A stretch of 64,000 nt of DNA from the NCBI GenBank assembly GCA_019509985.1, contig JAEKLF010000057.1, positions 1 to 64,000 of the forward strand. The letters run 5' to 3'. The notes beneath the pieces were generated by a model that was not told the origin of the DNA, did not search any database, and saw nothing but the letters and a program-made list of their open reading frames with translations. Of this stretch, positions 26,933-34,864 are shown one piece after another. The translations under genes were made by a program, and so were the position numbers. Origin of the DNA: Burkholderiales bacterium. GTDB taxonomy: Bacteria; Pseudomonadota; Gammaproteobacteria; Burkholderiales; Burkholderiaceae_C. The stretch's first letter is position 1. Each line of letters opens with the position of its first letter.

Positions 26933-27145
26933 ATGAGCACGATCCAAGCCCCCGCCACCGTCGAAGTCACGGCCCAGGACTGCAACGACAACGGCACCGT
27001 CTTCTGCCCCAACCCCAAGATGGCGCTGTGGAGCACCCACCCCAAGGTCTTCATCGACCTGACCCATGGCGGCCAGGGCCAGTGCCCCTACTGCGGCACG
27101 GCCTACAAGCTCAAGGCCGGCGAGGTGCTCGGCGGCGGGCACTGA
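26933..27145 (+). CDS. zinc-finger (zf-CHCC) domain protein
   Basis: 70-residue protein with the CHCC zinc-binding pattern: FCPNP, then HGGQ, then CPYCGTAY. The domain also occurs in mitochondrial complex I subunit NDUFS6; bacterial short forms are uncharacterised. It is probably cotranscribed with ilvE. The ATG at 26933 follows a weak ribosome site (AGAGCAAAG). It converges on the lipoprotein gene, with 20 bases between the stop codons. Confidence 0.85.
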   Translation: MSTIQAPATVEVTAQDCNDNGTVFCPNPKMALWSTHPKVFIDLTHGGQGQCPYCGTAYKLKAGEVLGGGH

Positions 27146-27165
27146 GCGGCTGAGCCGCCGAACCG

Positions 27166-29136
27166 CTAGCGCGTCAGACCGCCAGCCGGCGCCCGGGCGC
27201 TGCGGCGCTGGGTGTGCAGATCGGCCTCCAGCGCACGCTCGGTGGCTGACAGCGGCCTCACGACACCCATCGCCAGCGCGCTCTGGTCGAGGTTCTGGCC
27301 CCACGTCAGGCCGGCGCGCAGCTGCAGCGGTGCGGCCAGCGCGTCGGTGAACCCGGCGGGCAGCCAGGGCATGGTCTGCGACAGCACCAGCGCCACGCGC
27401 GGCTTGATGGCCGGGTCGCCGACGCGGCCGCGCTGGCCCCAGGTGACGCTCAGGTCGGCGCTCGAACCGCTCAAGTACTGCTGCGTGACGGCGACGTCCC
27501 GCAGCACGCCGTGGCGCAGCTGCATCAGCGCCTCCTCGGCCAGCATCGCCGCGTCCTCGCGCGGCACGCTCTGGCCGGTGGGCCAGGAGTAGCAGTAGTC
27601 GTCGGTGACCCGGTCGTTGCTGAAGAAGCGCGTGATGTCGGCCGGCTGGTAGCCGCGCATCGTCGCCGTTGACGATGCGCCGAAGAACTGCACGCGGCCC
27701 AGGTCCACCATCTCCTGCGAATAGAAGGGCAACTGCGCGCGCAGTTGCTCCGACGCGGTGTTGGCCGGCGTGGCCTCGTAGACGCGCAGGCTGCCGTTGA
27801 GCAGCAGGTGGGTGCGCGGCGGCAGGAAGTCGTTGGCGTGGGTCAGCTCGTGGTACAGCAGGCGACCCAGCGCCGGGATCAACGCGGCGCTGTCGCGGGA
27901 GCCGCGGTCCAGCAAGGCGCTGCGCCCGCCGGCCGACTTGTTGCCCTGCACGTAGCGCCACAGCATGGTGTAGGCGAGGTCGTTGCCATAGTCGCTGCGC
28001 GGGTCGGGCGCCTCGCTGACGGTGTCGCGCTCGGCGGGCGTCTGCCAGAGGTAGTCGGCGTCCAGGTAGATGGCACCGGTGGCGCTCCAGTAGAAGGCCG
28101 GCCGCACCTTGCCGCCGATGACGATGCCGGTCGTCGCGTTGAGCAGGCGGCGGAAGTCGCCGTTGACGTCCTGCTCGCGCAGGAAGGCCTCGAAGCGCTG
28201 GCCCATCCAGTCGTTGGACACCAGCACCCGCGCCATGACCTGCTCCACGGTCGGCAGGTCGCCGCGCGTCTCCGTGCCCAGCAGCTGCAGGCGGCCCAGC
28301 GTGCAGAGCGTGGCGTTGTTGAGGGCCGGCGTGTAGATGCAGTCGCGCAGCTCCGCGGCATGCGGGCCGTTCGCCAGGTAGGGGTAGACGCGGGACGACG
28401 GGTTGCTGGCATCGAACAGCGCCGAGGCTCCGGCCGCGGGCGCGACCTGCACGAGCAGCCTGAACTCCTGGCTGAAGCTGCGGCCGTCGGCCAGCGTGAC
28501 GTCGGCGCGCAGGCGCAGCACGGCGTCTTCGAACACGGTCGGCGCGGTGAAGATGACGCGCCACTGGCTGCTGTCGCCCAGTGCCACGTCGGGCCCGTCG
28601 ACGCGGCTCCAGTGCACGCGGGCCAGCGGGTAGTCGGATGCGGCCAGGCCATCCACCCAGGCCCGCAGCGAGGTCTGGCCACCGGACCAGACCGAGGGCT
28701 CGCCGCGCACCACCAGCGCCGCCGCGTCGGGCGCGTTGGCCGTCAGCTCGGCCTGGCCGCTGTAGCTGGCGCCCTTGGCGTCGGTGAAGTCGACGCTGAA
28801 GGCATAGCGGCCCGCGGCAGCCGGCGCCACGCTGAGCGCCTGCGAGCGCGCCGAGCTGAGGGCCAGCGCGGCGCCGCCGGTCTGGCGCCACTGCACCGTG
28901 TCCAGCCGCGACCCCGGGCAGGCCAGCACGGCGACTTCCTGGTTGCGCCCGGCCGCCATCGCGGTGGGTAGCGCCAGGCGTGCCACGGAACCCGTCAGGC
29001 ATTGCGGGCCCAACGGTGGCACGGTCGTTGGACCGGGCGCGGGGGCTGGCGCCGAATCGCCACCTCCGCCGCCACCACCGCAGGCGGCCAGCAACAGGCA
29101 AAGCAACAGAGGAGCGGCGGTTTTCAGCAGGGTCAT
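27166..29136 (-). CDS. large lipoprotein with HExxH zinc-protease-like motif
   Basis: 656-residue predicted lipoprotein: signal MTLLKTAAPLLLCLLLAAC with the lipobox Cys followed by seven glycines and a Pro/Ala linker. Residues about 50-260 look like Ig/PKD-type beta domains (VQWRQTGG, GRYAFSVDFTD). The second half holds YHELTHAND at about residues 427-435, an HExxH motif typical of zinc metallopeptidases. A clear third zinc ligand was not identified. The C-terminal part is rich in QPADITRFFSNDRVTDD-like sequence found in other uncharacterised betaproteobacterial lipoproteins. Function is unknown; surface or periplasmic proteolysis is an inference from the motif. It diverges from the NTF2-like gene. 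Confidence 0.65.
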   Translation of the reverse strand: MTLLKTAAPLLLCLLLAACGGGGGGGDSAPAPAPGPTTVPPLGPQCLTGSVARLALPTAMAAGRNQEVAVLACPGSRLDTVQWRQTGGAALALSSARSQALSVAPAAAGRYAFSVDFTDAKGASYSGQAELTANAPDAAALVVRGEPSVWSGGQTSLRAWVDGLAASDYPLARVHWSRVDGPDVALGDSSQWRVIFTAPTVFEDAVLRLRADVTLADGRSFSQEFRLLVQVAPAAGASALFDASNPSSRVYPYLANGPHAAELRDCIYTPALNNATLCTLGRLQLLGTETRGDLPTVEQVMARVLVSNDWMGQRFEAFLREQDVNGDFRRLLNATTGIVIGGKVRPAFYWSATGAIYLDADYLWQTPAERDTVSEAPDPRSDYGNDLAYTMLWRYVQGNKSAGGRSALLDRGSRDSAALIPALGRLLYHELTHANDFLPPRTHLLLNGSLRVYEATPANTASEQLRAQLPFYSQEMVDLGRVQFFGASSTATMRGYQPADITRFFSNDRVTDDYCYSWPTGQSVPREDAAMLAEEALMQLRHGVLRDVAVTQQYLSGSSADLSVTWGQRGRVGDPAIKPRVALVLSQTMPWLPAGFTDALAAPLQLRAGLTWGQNLDQSALAMGVVRPLSATERALEADLHTQRRSARAPAGGLTR

Positions 29137-29283
29137 CGTCGTCGGGTTGGCAGCGGTCTTGGCGGCGGCAATGTAGCGCGCCGGCCAGCGCGGATCAGGC
29201 ATCCGGCGCCGGTAGTTTTTACGCTGCCCACCCTGCACCGCGCATGCAGGCAACCCGGCCGGGCAACTTCCTACAATCGCGCC

Positions 29284-29739
29284 ATGCCCCGCTCCGCTGC
29301 CCAGACCGCCGCCCTGCTTGCTTCGCCCGACGACACCGAGGCCCAGTTCTACGAGGCCTTGCAGCACGCCGACCTCGACCGCCTGATGGCCCTGTGGGCC
29401 GATGACGAGGAAGTCGCCTGCGTGCACCCGGGCGGCCCGCGCATCGTCGGCCTGCCGGCCATCCGCGCGGCCTTCGAGGCGGTGTTCCAGCGCGGCAGCA
29501 TCAACGTCCATCCCGAGCGCGTGCGCCGCCTACACAGCGGCGACTGCGCCATCCACCACGTGCTGGAGCGCGTGCAACTGCATGCCGAAGGCAAGGAAGC
29601 CACGCCAACGGCCTGGGTCATCGCCACCAACGTCTACCTGAAGACGGCCCTGGGCTGGCGCCTGGTGCTGCACCATGCCAGCCCCGGCAGCGCGGGCGAC
29701 GTCCAGGAACTGGTGGCCGACGCCGGCACGCTTCACTAG
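29284..29739 (+). CDS. NTF2-like (SnoaL/DUF4440 type) protein
   Basis: 151-residue protein of the cystatin-like NTF2 fold. It contains the usual first helix DTEAQFYEALQHADLDRLMALWADDEEVACVHPGG and strand WRLVLHHASPG (given here in shortened form: EAQFYEALQ, ADDEEVACVHP). Such proteins bind or isomerise small molecules; no specific activity can be assigned. It lies 12 bases before a YheT-type hydrolase gene and is probably cotranscribed with it and the following gene. Confidence 0.75.
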   Translation: MPRSAAQTAALLASPDDTEAQFYEALQHADLDRLMALWADDEEVACVHPGGPRIVGLPAIRAAFEAVFQRGSINVHPERVRRLHSGDCAIHHVLERVQLHAEGKEATPTAWVIATNVYLKTALGWRLVLHHASPGSAGDVQELVADAGTLH

Positions 29740-29751
29740 GAGTACCGCGCG

Positions 29752-30717
29752 ATGCAGTACCGCGCGCCTCGCTGGCTGCCCGGCGGCCACGCCCAGACCA
29801 TCTGGCCCGCCCTATTCAGCCGCCAGCACGATGGCCCGCCACCGCGCTGGACGCGCGAGCGCTGGGACACGCCGGACAGAGATTTCATCGACGTCGACTT
29901 CCTCGATGGCGCACCGCCGGATGCGCCGCTGTTCGTGCTCTTTCACGGCCTGGAGGGCGACCGCACCAGCCACTCCAGCGTCGCCTTCGCCAGCGCCGCC
30001 CGCGCGCGTGGCTGGGCGATGGCACTGCCCCACTTCCGCGGCTGCTCCGGCGAGCTGAACCGCGGCCCACGGGCCTATCACTCGGGCGACTACGAGGAGG
30101 TGGGCTGGATCCTGCAGCGCCTGCGCGAACGCCACGGCCGCCCGCTCATCGTTGCCGGCGTGTCGCTGGGCGGCAATGCGCTGATGCGCTGGGCCGAGGA
30201 GGCCGGCGCGACGGCCGCGCAGACGGCCCGGTCCGTCTGCTCGATCTGCTCGCCCATCGACCTCGCCGCCGCGGGCGCCGCCATCGACCGTGGCTTCAAC
30301 AAGCAGGTCTACGCGCGCCGCTTCCTGCGCACCATGATCCCGAAGGCGCTGCGCAAGCTGCAGCAGCACCCCGGCCTCTTTGACGGCGACCGGCTCCAGC
30401 GGGCCTCGACCATCTACGAGTTCGACAACCTCTTCACCGCGCCGCTGCACGGCTTCCGCAACACCGAGGACTATTGGACGCGCGCCGCGGCCAAGCCGCA
30501 TCTGCACCGCATCCGCATCCCGGCCCTGGTGCTGAACGCGCGCAACGACCCCTTCGTGCCGGCGCACAGCCTGCCCAATGCCGCTGAAGTGGGTGCTTAT
30601 GTGACACTCTGGCAACCCGGCCATGGCGGCCACGTCGGCTTCCCCGCCGGCCGCCTGCCGGGCCATCTGCTGACCATGCCCGAGCAGGTCTGCGACTGGC
30701 TGTGGAGACAACGCTGA
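29752..30717 (+). CDS. YheT family alpha/beta hydrolase
   Basis: 321-residue cytoplasmic alpha/beta hydrolase of the YheT/ABHD1-3 group (COG0429). Landmarks are the N-terminal GGHAQTIWPAL, oxyanion region FHGLEGD, nucleophile S138 in GVSLGGNAL, acid in ARNDPFVP and catalytic His in GHGGHVGF. Physiological substrates are unclear; lipid or ester hydrolysis is expected. Its TGA overlaps the ATG of the next gene (TGATG). Confidence 0.9.
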   Translation: MQYRAPRWLPGGHAQTIWPALFSRQHDGPPPRWTRERWDTPDRDFIDVDFLDGAPPDAPLFVLFHGLEGDRTSHSSVAFASAARARGWAMALPHFRGCSGELNRGPRAYHSGDYEEVGWILQRLRERHGRPLIVAGVSLGGNALMRWAEEAGATAAQTARSVCSICSPIDLAAAGAAIDRGFNKQVYARRFLRTMIPKALRKLQQHPGLFDGDRLQRASTIYEFDNLFTAPLHGFRNTEDYWTRAAAKPHLHRIRIPALVLNARNDPFVPAHSLPNAAEVGAYVTLWQPGHGGHVGFPAGRLPGHLLTMPEQVCDWLWRQR

Positions 30718-31232
30718 TGGATGACATCGTTCAGGCGGCGCTCAAGAAGTGGCCCAACGTGCCCCATTGCTACGGCTGGCTGGCGCTGGATGCCCGCGGC
30801 GACTGGTACATGCGCGATGAGCGCATCCAGCACGCCGGCCCCTTCCCGCGCGTGAAGGGCAGCCGCATCAACCACGACAAGCTGCTCGCCTTCATCTCGC
30901 GCAACTACGACAGCGACGAGCGCGGCGCCTGGTTCTTCCAGAACGGCCCGCAGCGCGTCTACGTGGAGCTGGAGTGCACGCCCTGGGTTTGGCGGCTGCA
31001 GCCCGACGGCAGCGTGCTCAGCCACACCGGCCAGGCCGCCGTCGTCGAGTCGGCCTGGCTGGACGAGGCCGGCCACCTCTATCTGCTGACCGACCTGGGC
31101 CTGGGCCTCGTGCACACGCAGGACATGGGCCTCGCGGCCGAGGCCGTCGAGGCCGGGCGCTGGACGCCGCAGGACTGCATCGCCGCCAAGCTGCCGGCCC
31201 TGTACCGCTACCAGCGCCGCCCCCATCCCTGA
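30717..31232 (+). CDS. conserved protein of unknown function (DUF29xx-type)
   Basis: 171-residue soluble protein without signal peptide or membrane helix. The pattern VPHCYGWLALDARGDWYMRDE and FFQNGPQRVYVELE recurs in a betaproteobacterial family of unknown function that I cannot name with certainty. It starts within the stop of the YheT-like gene, so it is translated by coupling. No catalytic motif is seen. The C-terminal segment repeats short beta-hairpin-like stretches (HLYLLTDLGLGLVHTQD). Confidence 0.7.
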   Translation: MDDIVQAALKKWPNVPHCYGWLALDARGDWYMRDERIQHAGPFPRVKGSRINHDKLLAFISRNYDSDERGAWFFQNGPQRVYVELECTPWVWRLQPDGSVLSHTGQAAVVESAWLDEAGHLYLLTDLGLGLVHTQDMGLAAEAVEAGRWTPQDCIAAKLPALYRYQRRPHP

Positions 31233-31245
31233 TCCAGCCGGGCGC

Positions 31246-31270
31246 AAAAAAGCCCGCTCGCGGCGGGCTT
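31246..31270 (-). terminator. Rho-independent terminator of the cytochrome c gene
   Basis: On the minus strand, AAGCCCGC (31263-31270) pairs with GCGGGCTT (31250-31257) around a 5-base loop and is followed by a run of six T (31246-31251). It lies downstream of the cytochrome c gene, after the 31-bp tandem duplication. Confidence 0.85.
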
Positions 31271-31332
31271 GCTGGCAAAGAGCGCTGGGCTCAGTTCGCG
31301 GGCTGGCAAAGAGCGCTGGGCTCAGTTCGCGG
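31271..31332. repeat. perfect 31-bp tandem duplication spanning the cytochrome c stop codon
   Basis: Units 31271-31301 and 31302-31332 are identical, each starting GCTGGCAAAGAGCGCTGGGC. The second unit contains the last codons and the TGA of the cytochrome gene. The first repeats them in the untranslated region just before the terminator. Identity without a mismatch points to a recent duplication. Confidence 0.95.
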
Positions 31333-31861
31333 CCGAGGCGGCCGGCGCCGGCATCTTCGGCTCGTCGAACTTGGCGCCGCCGTGGTTGGCCATGTAGACC
31401 ACGGCGCGGGCGACCTCGAAGTCGCTGAAATCGCCACCGCCCTGCGGGCCCATATTGCCCTTGCCCGTCAGCGCCGAATGCACCAGCGCGTCGAAGCCGC
31501 TCTTGATGCGCGGCCCCCAGGCGGCGGCATCGCCGAACTTGGGCGCGCCAGCCATACCGGTGGCGTGGCAGGCCGAGCACTGGGCCTGGAAGACCTGCTC
31601 GCCCGTCTTCATCGCGGCGGCGTCGTTGACGTCCTTGACCTCGACATGCGCGACCGGCGCGATGCGCGACGCGACGGCTTGAGCCTCCAGCGCGCCCGTG
31701 CCGGCAGCCGGCTTGGTGTCGGTGCTCACGTAGTTGGCCAGCAGGATGATGACGATGACCGGCACCACGAAGGCGAACAGCACGGCCCAGGCGAGCTGCT
31801 TGGGAGTCTTGATCGGCCCGGTGTGGGCATCGTCGTGGTCGTGATCGTGGCTGGCGGTCAT
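31322..31861 (-). CDS. membrane-anchored cytochrome c (c5-like)
   Basis: 179-residue monohaem cytochrome c. The His/Asp-rich N-terminus (SHDHDHDDAH) precedes one membrane helix (about residues 24-43). The haem site CSACH follows, and GNMGPQGGG supplies the region of the methionine ligand. A low-complexity Pro/Ala tail ends the chain. It is likely an inner-membrane-anchored periplasmic electron carrier. The ATG at 31861 has AGAGGAA upstream, and a TATAAT hexamer lies about 75 bases further up. The 3' end lies in a 31-bp tandem duplication. Confidence 0.9.
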   Translation of the reverse strand: MTASHDHDHDDAHTGPIKTPKQLAWAVLFAFVVPVIVIILLANYVSTDTKPAAGTGALEAQAVASRIAPVAHVEVKDVNDAAAMKTGEQVFQAQCSACHATGMAGAPKFGDAAAWGPRIKSGFDALVHSALTGKGNMGPQGGGDFSDFEVARAVVYMANHGGAKFDEPKMPAPAASAAN

Positions 31862-31938
31862 GGATTCCTCTTGTTGGCCTCGTCGGTCCTCGTGGGTTTC
31901 TTGCACGCCGCACAGGGCGCGACGCAAAAAACCGGCGA

Positions 31939-31944
31939 ATTATA
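31939..31944 (-). promoter_or_regulatory. candidate -10 element for the cytochrome c gene
   Basis: A perfect TATAAT on the minus strand, 78 bases upstream of the cytochrome c ATG. The -35 region at the right spacing (about 31962-31967) is poor (CGAGGA), so strength is uncertain. Confidence 0.45.
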
Positions 31945-31999
31945 GGCGGCGCCCGACGCCCTCCTCGGGCCCCAGATCCCAACCGGGCGCACCAGACAC

Positions 32000-32034
32000 A
32001 AGCCATGCAAGTCAACGACGTGCATGGCTTTTCT
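32000..32034 (+). terminator. terminator-like hairpin without an obvious gene
   Basis: A 10-bp perfect stem, AAGCCATGCA (32000-32009) with TGCATGGCTT (32021-32030), has an 11-base loop and is followed by TTCT on the plus strand. No plus-strand gene ends nearby. It may end an unrecognised small RNA or serve the minus-strand gene at 32146 weakly. Confidence 0.45.
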
Positions 32035-32145
32035 ACTTCCGGCCTCACTGGGAGCAGCTTCGATCCATCGGCCGGCTGCGTCGGCGACGCTCAACGACGA
32101 CCGATGGGCATTTGCCGCCGGCCGCACAGGCCGACACGCCTCGCT

Positions 32146-32688
32146 TCAAAGCTTCAGCTGCCCATGCACGCCCTCGTCGACGCGTTGCGCGGTGATGGCG
32201 CCGAACAGCATCTTGATGCCCGTGATGGCGGCGCCGTGGCGGTTGTCCCAGTATTCGCCGCTGACGGGGTCGACGCGCAGCAGGCTGATGCGGGGGTCGT
32301 CCTCGCCCTCGGTGAACCAGGCGCGCAGCTTGGGGCTCCAAAGCCGGTGGATGGTGGCCTTGTCGCTCACTTCGGCGGCCGTGCCGTCGAGTTTCAGGTG
32401 GCCGCCGTTGTCGCTCTCCTTGAAGAACAACGTGACGCGCGGGTCGCGGTCGAGCTCGATGTTCTTCAGGCTGTCGACCTCGGTGAAGAACCACAGCTGG
32501 CCGCTGTCCTCGACCTCAATGACGGTCATCGGCCGGGCATGCAGCTGCGTACCCATGCCAAGGGTGCAGAAGAAGCAGCTGTTGCCGGGTTTGACGAGGT
32601 CGGCGATCTTTTGCGCGGCGGCAGGGCCGCTCAGGTTTTCGTCGGGCTGGACGTTGTCGGATGCGCCCAGGCGGCTGGCGTCTTGCAT
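32146..32688 (-). CDS. pyridoxamine 5'-phosphate oxidase-related (general stress protein 26-like)
   Basis: 180-residue split-barrel flavin-binding-type protein of the PNPOx-related superfamily, the subgroup often annotated as general stress protein 26. Landmarks are CFFCTLGMG at the first strand, LHARPMTVIEVEDSGQLWFFTEVDS (shortened: ARPMTVIE, QLWFFTEV) and DPRVTLFF. The segment INPVSGEYWDN equivalent here is VDPVSGEYWDN. FMN or a related cofactor is expected; no reaction is established. The ATG at 32688 is preceded by AAGGAG. Confidence 0.85.
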   Translation of the reverse strand: MQDASRLGASDNVQPDENLSGPAAAQKIADLVKPGNSCFFCTLGMGTQLHARPMTVIEVEDSGQLWFFTEVDSLKNIELDRDPRVTLFFKESDNGGHLKLDGTAAEVSDKATIHRLWSPKLRAWFTEGEDDPRISLLRVDPVSGEYWDNRHGAAITGIKMLFGAITAQRVDEGVHGQLKL

Positions 32689-32942
32689 GTCGGCTCCTTG
32701 ACGATGGCTTGGCCTCGCAGCGTAGGCAACCCGGCGGGCCGCGCGTGTCGGCCCCAAGGCGGGGCGGCTGTCGGAAAACATCCATGCCGAACGGATCCGA
32801 GGGTGACCTCTTCTCCTACAGCAGCTTCGGCCATGGCCGACGAGCGTCGGGCCGGCGGTTGCCTAAATTGAGCATCCATGGGCCCGCGCGCCAAGTGCCG
32901 TGGCCTGAACGGTCCGTCAACCCACGCAAAGGAGTCACCGCC

Positions 32943-33452
32943 ATGCGCCCTGCCCAACGATTCATGAGTCTCACGTTGCTGGTTGCGATGAGTGCGTTCG
33001 CCGCGCAGGCCCACGCCCGCTCGGACGCCTCGTTCATGAAGGAGGCCGCGCACGCCGGCGCCGCCGAGATCGAGGCCAGCAAGCTCGCCACCACCAAGGC
33101 CAAGAACGCCGACGTGAAGTCCTTTGCCGACACGATGATCGCCGACCACACCAAGGTCGCCGACGAGCTCAAGGCGCTGGCCGCGACCAAGAACGTGAAG
33201 CTCCCCGACGGTCCGTCGATCAAGCAGAAGTCCGAGCTCAAGCTCATCGACTCCGGCGACAACGACAAGTTCGACGAGCGCTACGCCAAGACCTTCGGCG
33301 TGAAGGCGCACCAGGACACCATCAAGCTGTTCGAGGACGCATCCAAGAACGCCAAGGACGCCGAGGTGAAGGCCTGGGCGGAGAAGACGCTGCCCGGCCT
33401 GAGGCACCATCTGGAAATGGCGCAGGCGCTCAGCGTCGCGCCGAAGAAGTAG
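32943..33452 (+). CDS. exported DUF4142 protein
   Basis: 169-residue periplasmic protein: Sec signal ending AAQAHA, then a four-helix, ferritin-like DUF4142 domain (ASFMKEAAHAGAAEIEASKLA, cut here to FMKEAAHAG, and SFADTMIADHTKV). Function of the family is unknown; members are often linked to envelope stress. The ATG at 32943 follows AAAGGAG. The 254-base gap upstream, shared with the divergent stress-protein gene, shows nothing I can identify. Confidence 0.85.
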   Translation: MRPAQRFMSLTLLVAMSAFAAQAHARSDASFMKEAAHAGAAEIEASKLATTKAKNADVKSFADTMIADHTKVADELKALAATKNVKLPDGPSIKQKSELKLIDSGDNDKFDERYAKTFGVKAHQDTIKLFEDASKNAKDAEVKAWAEKTLPGLRHHLEMAQALSVAPKK

Positions 33453-33519
33453 CGCCCGGTCGCGCGGTCGGAGCGCCTGTGCGCCTGGTCCGCGCGGCCC
33501 CTCTTCAGTGAGGTCCGCC

Positions 33520-33864
33520 ATGTCGTTCCATGCTCTCACACCCTACCAATACCCGCTGACCGTCGTCGCCTCGGTGGCGATGGCCCTGTTGACCGCCTGC
33601 CGTCAGGAACTGCCGCAGCCGCCGCTGCCGTCGACCGATCCCAGCGCGCAGGCGACGCCCAGCGCCGACCTGCGCGGCGCATCGGACGGCCCGGGTGCCG
33701 CACCGGCCGTGGGCGCGATGACCTCGGGCGACCAGGCCACCGGCGGTGCGCACTCCGGCGCGATGCAGCCCAGCGGCGGCGACGGCAGGGCCGCGGCCTC
33801 CGCGCCCAGCTTCCCGCCGGCCTCGGCGCCCGCATCGGCGCCGGCCTCGAGCCCGATACGCTGA
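33520..33864 (+). CDS. small Pro/Ala/Ser-rich lipoprotein, unknown function
   Basis: 114-residue predicted lipoprotein: hydrophobic stretch YPLTVVASVAMALLTAC with a lipobox-like Cys, followed by an unstructured mature part rich in Ala, Pro, Ser and Gly, ending in a SAPASAPASSP repeat. There is no recognisable domain. The ATG at 33520 has GAGG upstream. It lies 67 bases after the DUF4142 gene and may be cotranscribed. Low complexity makes the call modest. Confidence 0.5.
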   Translation: MSFHALTPYQYPLTVVASVAMALLTACRQELPQPPLPSTDPSAQATPSADLRGASDGPGAAPAVGAMTSGDQATGGAHSGAMQPSGGDGRAAASAPSFPPASAPASAPASSPIR

Positions 33865-33878
33865 GGCGGAACGGCGCC

Positions 33879-34772
33879 TCAGGCGCCAACGTGCCGCGTG
33901 AGCCCGTCCACAAGCGCGTCGAATACGGCGCGGCAGGGCGCGCTCTGGCGCAGGTCCTCGTGCATCGCGATCCAGGTCTCCAGCGGCCAGCCGAACTGCT
34001 CGGGAAGCAGCCGCTCCAGTGCCGGCGCCCGCCGCGCCAGCGCCACCTGGCAAAAGCCGATGCCGGCGCCCGCGCGGATCAGCGCGAGCTGGGCCAGGTC
34101 GGAATCGCAACGCAGCGCAAAGTTGTCGCGGCCGATGCCGGTCAGGCGCTTGGCGGCGGCACGGATGAACGGCGTCATCGTGTCGAAACCGATCAGCGTG
34201 TGGCCGCGCAGCTCGGCCAGCGTCGCCGGCCGGCCATGGCGATCAAGATAGTCCGGGTGTGCGAACCAGCCCAGCTCAATGGCGCCGACACGCCGCGCGA
34301 TGAGCTGGCCCTGCTCGGGCGGCGTCATGCGCACGGCGATGTCGGCTTCGCGGCGCAGCAGGTCCTGCAACTGGTTGCTCAGCGCCAGCTCCAGCACCAG
34401 GCCGGGGTGGCGTTCGCGCAGCTCGGCAACGATGCCGGCCAGTACCTCGACGCCGATGACCTCGCTGGCCGTCACGCGCACGGTGCCGCTGACCTCGCCG
34501 TGCGCGCCGCTGCTGGCTGCGCGCTGCAGCGCGGCGGCGGCCGCTTCCATCTGCTCGGCGTGGCCACGCAGCGCCAGCGCCGCCTCGGTCGGCAACAGGC
34601 CGGTGGGCGAGCGCGTGAACAGCGGCTGGGCCAGGACGGCCTCCAGCGCGGCGACATGGCGGCCCACGGTCGGCTGGGTCAGGCCCAGGCCCCGGGCGGC
34701 GCCGGACAGCGAGCCCTCGCGCAGCACGCTCAGGAAGGTGTGCAGCAACTCCCAGGGCAAGGTCGACGCCAT
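33879..34772 (-). CDS. LysR family transcriptional regulator
   Basis: 297-residue regulator with the N-terminal winged HTH (GSLSGAARGLGLTQPTVGRHVAALE, cut to GAARGLGLTQPTVGRH) and a C-terminal effector-binding domain starting near residue 90 (SGTVRVTASEVIGVEVL). It is transcribed away from an NAD-dependent epimerase-like gene; the 92-base gap between them is the likely shared control region. The target is therefore probably the epimerase-like gene (inference). The ATG at 34772 (MASTLPWELLHTFL) gives the usual length. Confidence 0.92.
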   Translation of the reverse strand: MASTLPWELLHTFLSVLREGSLSGAARGLGLTQPTVGRHVAALEAVLAQPLFTRSPTGLLPTEAALALRGHAEQMEAAAAALQRAASSGAHGEVSGTVRVTASEVIGVEVLAGIVAELRERHPGLVLELALSNQLQDLLRREADIAVRMTPPEQGQLIARRVGAIELGWFAHPDYLDRHGRPATLAELRGHTLIGFDTMTPFIRAAAKRLTGIGRDNFALRCDSDLAQLALIRAGAGIGFCQVALARRAPALERLLPEQFGWPLETWIAMHEDLRQSAPCRAVFDALVDGLTRHVGA

Positions 34773-34864
34773 GCATAAATGTATAACCGTACCGACATCT
34801 TCTGCAATTCCCAAATAGCCTGCCGGCTTTCAGAATCCATTCCATCAACTTCTGGAGAGCAGCG

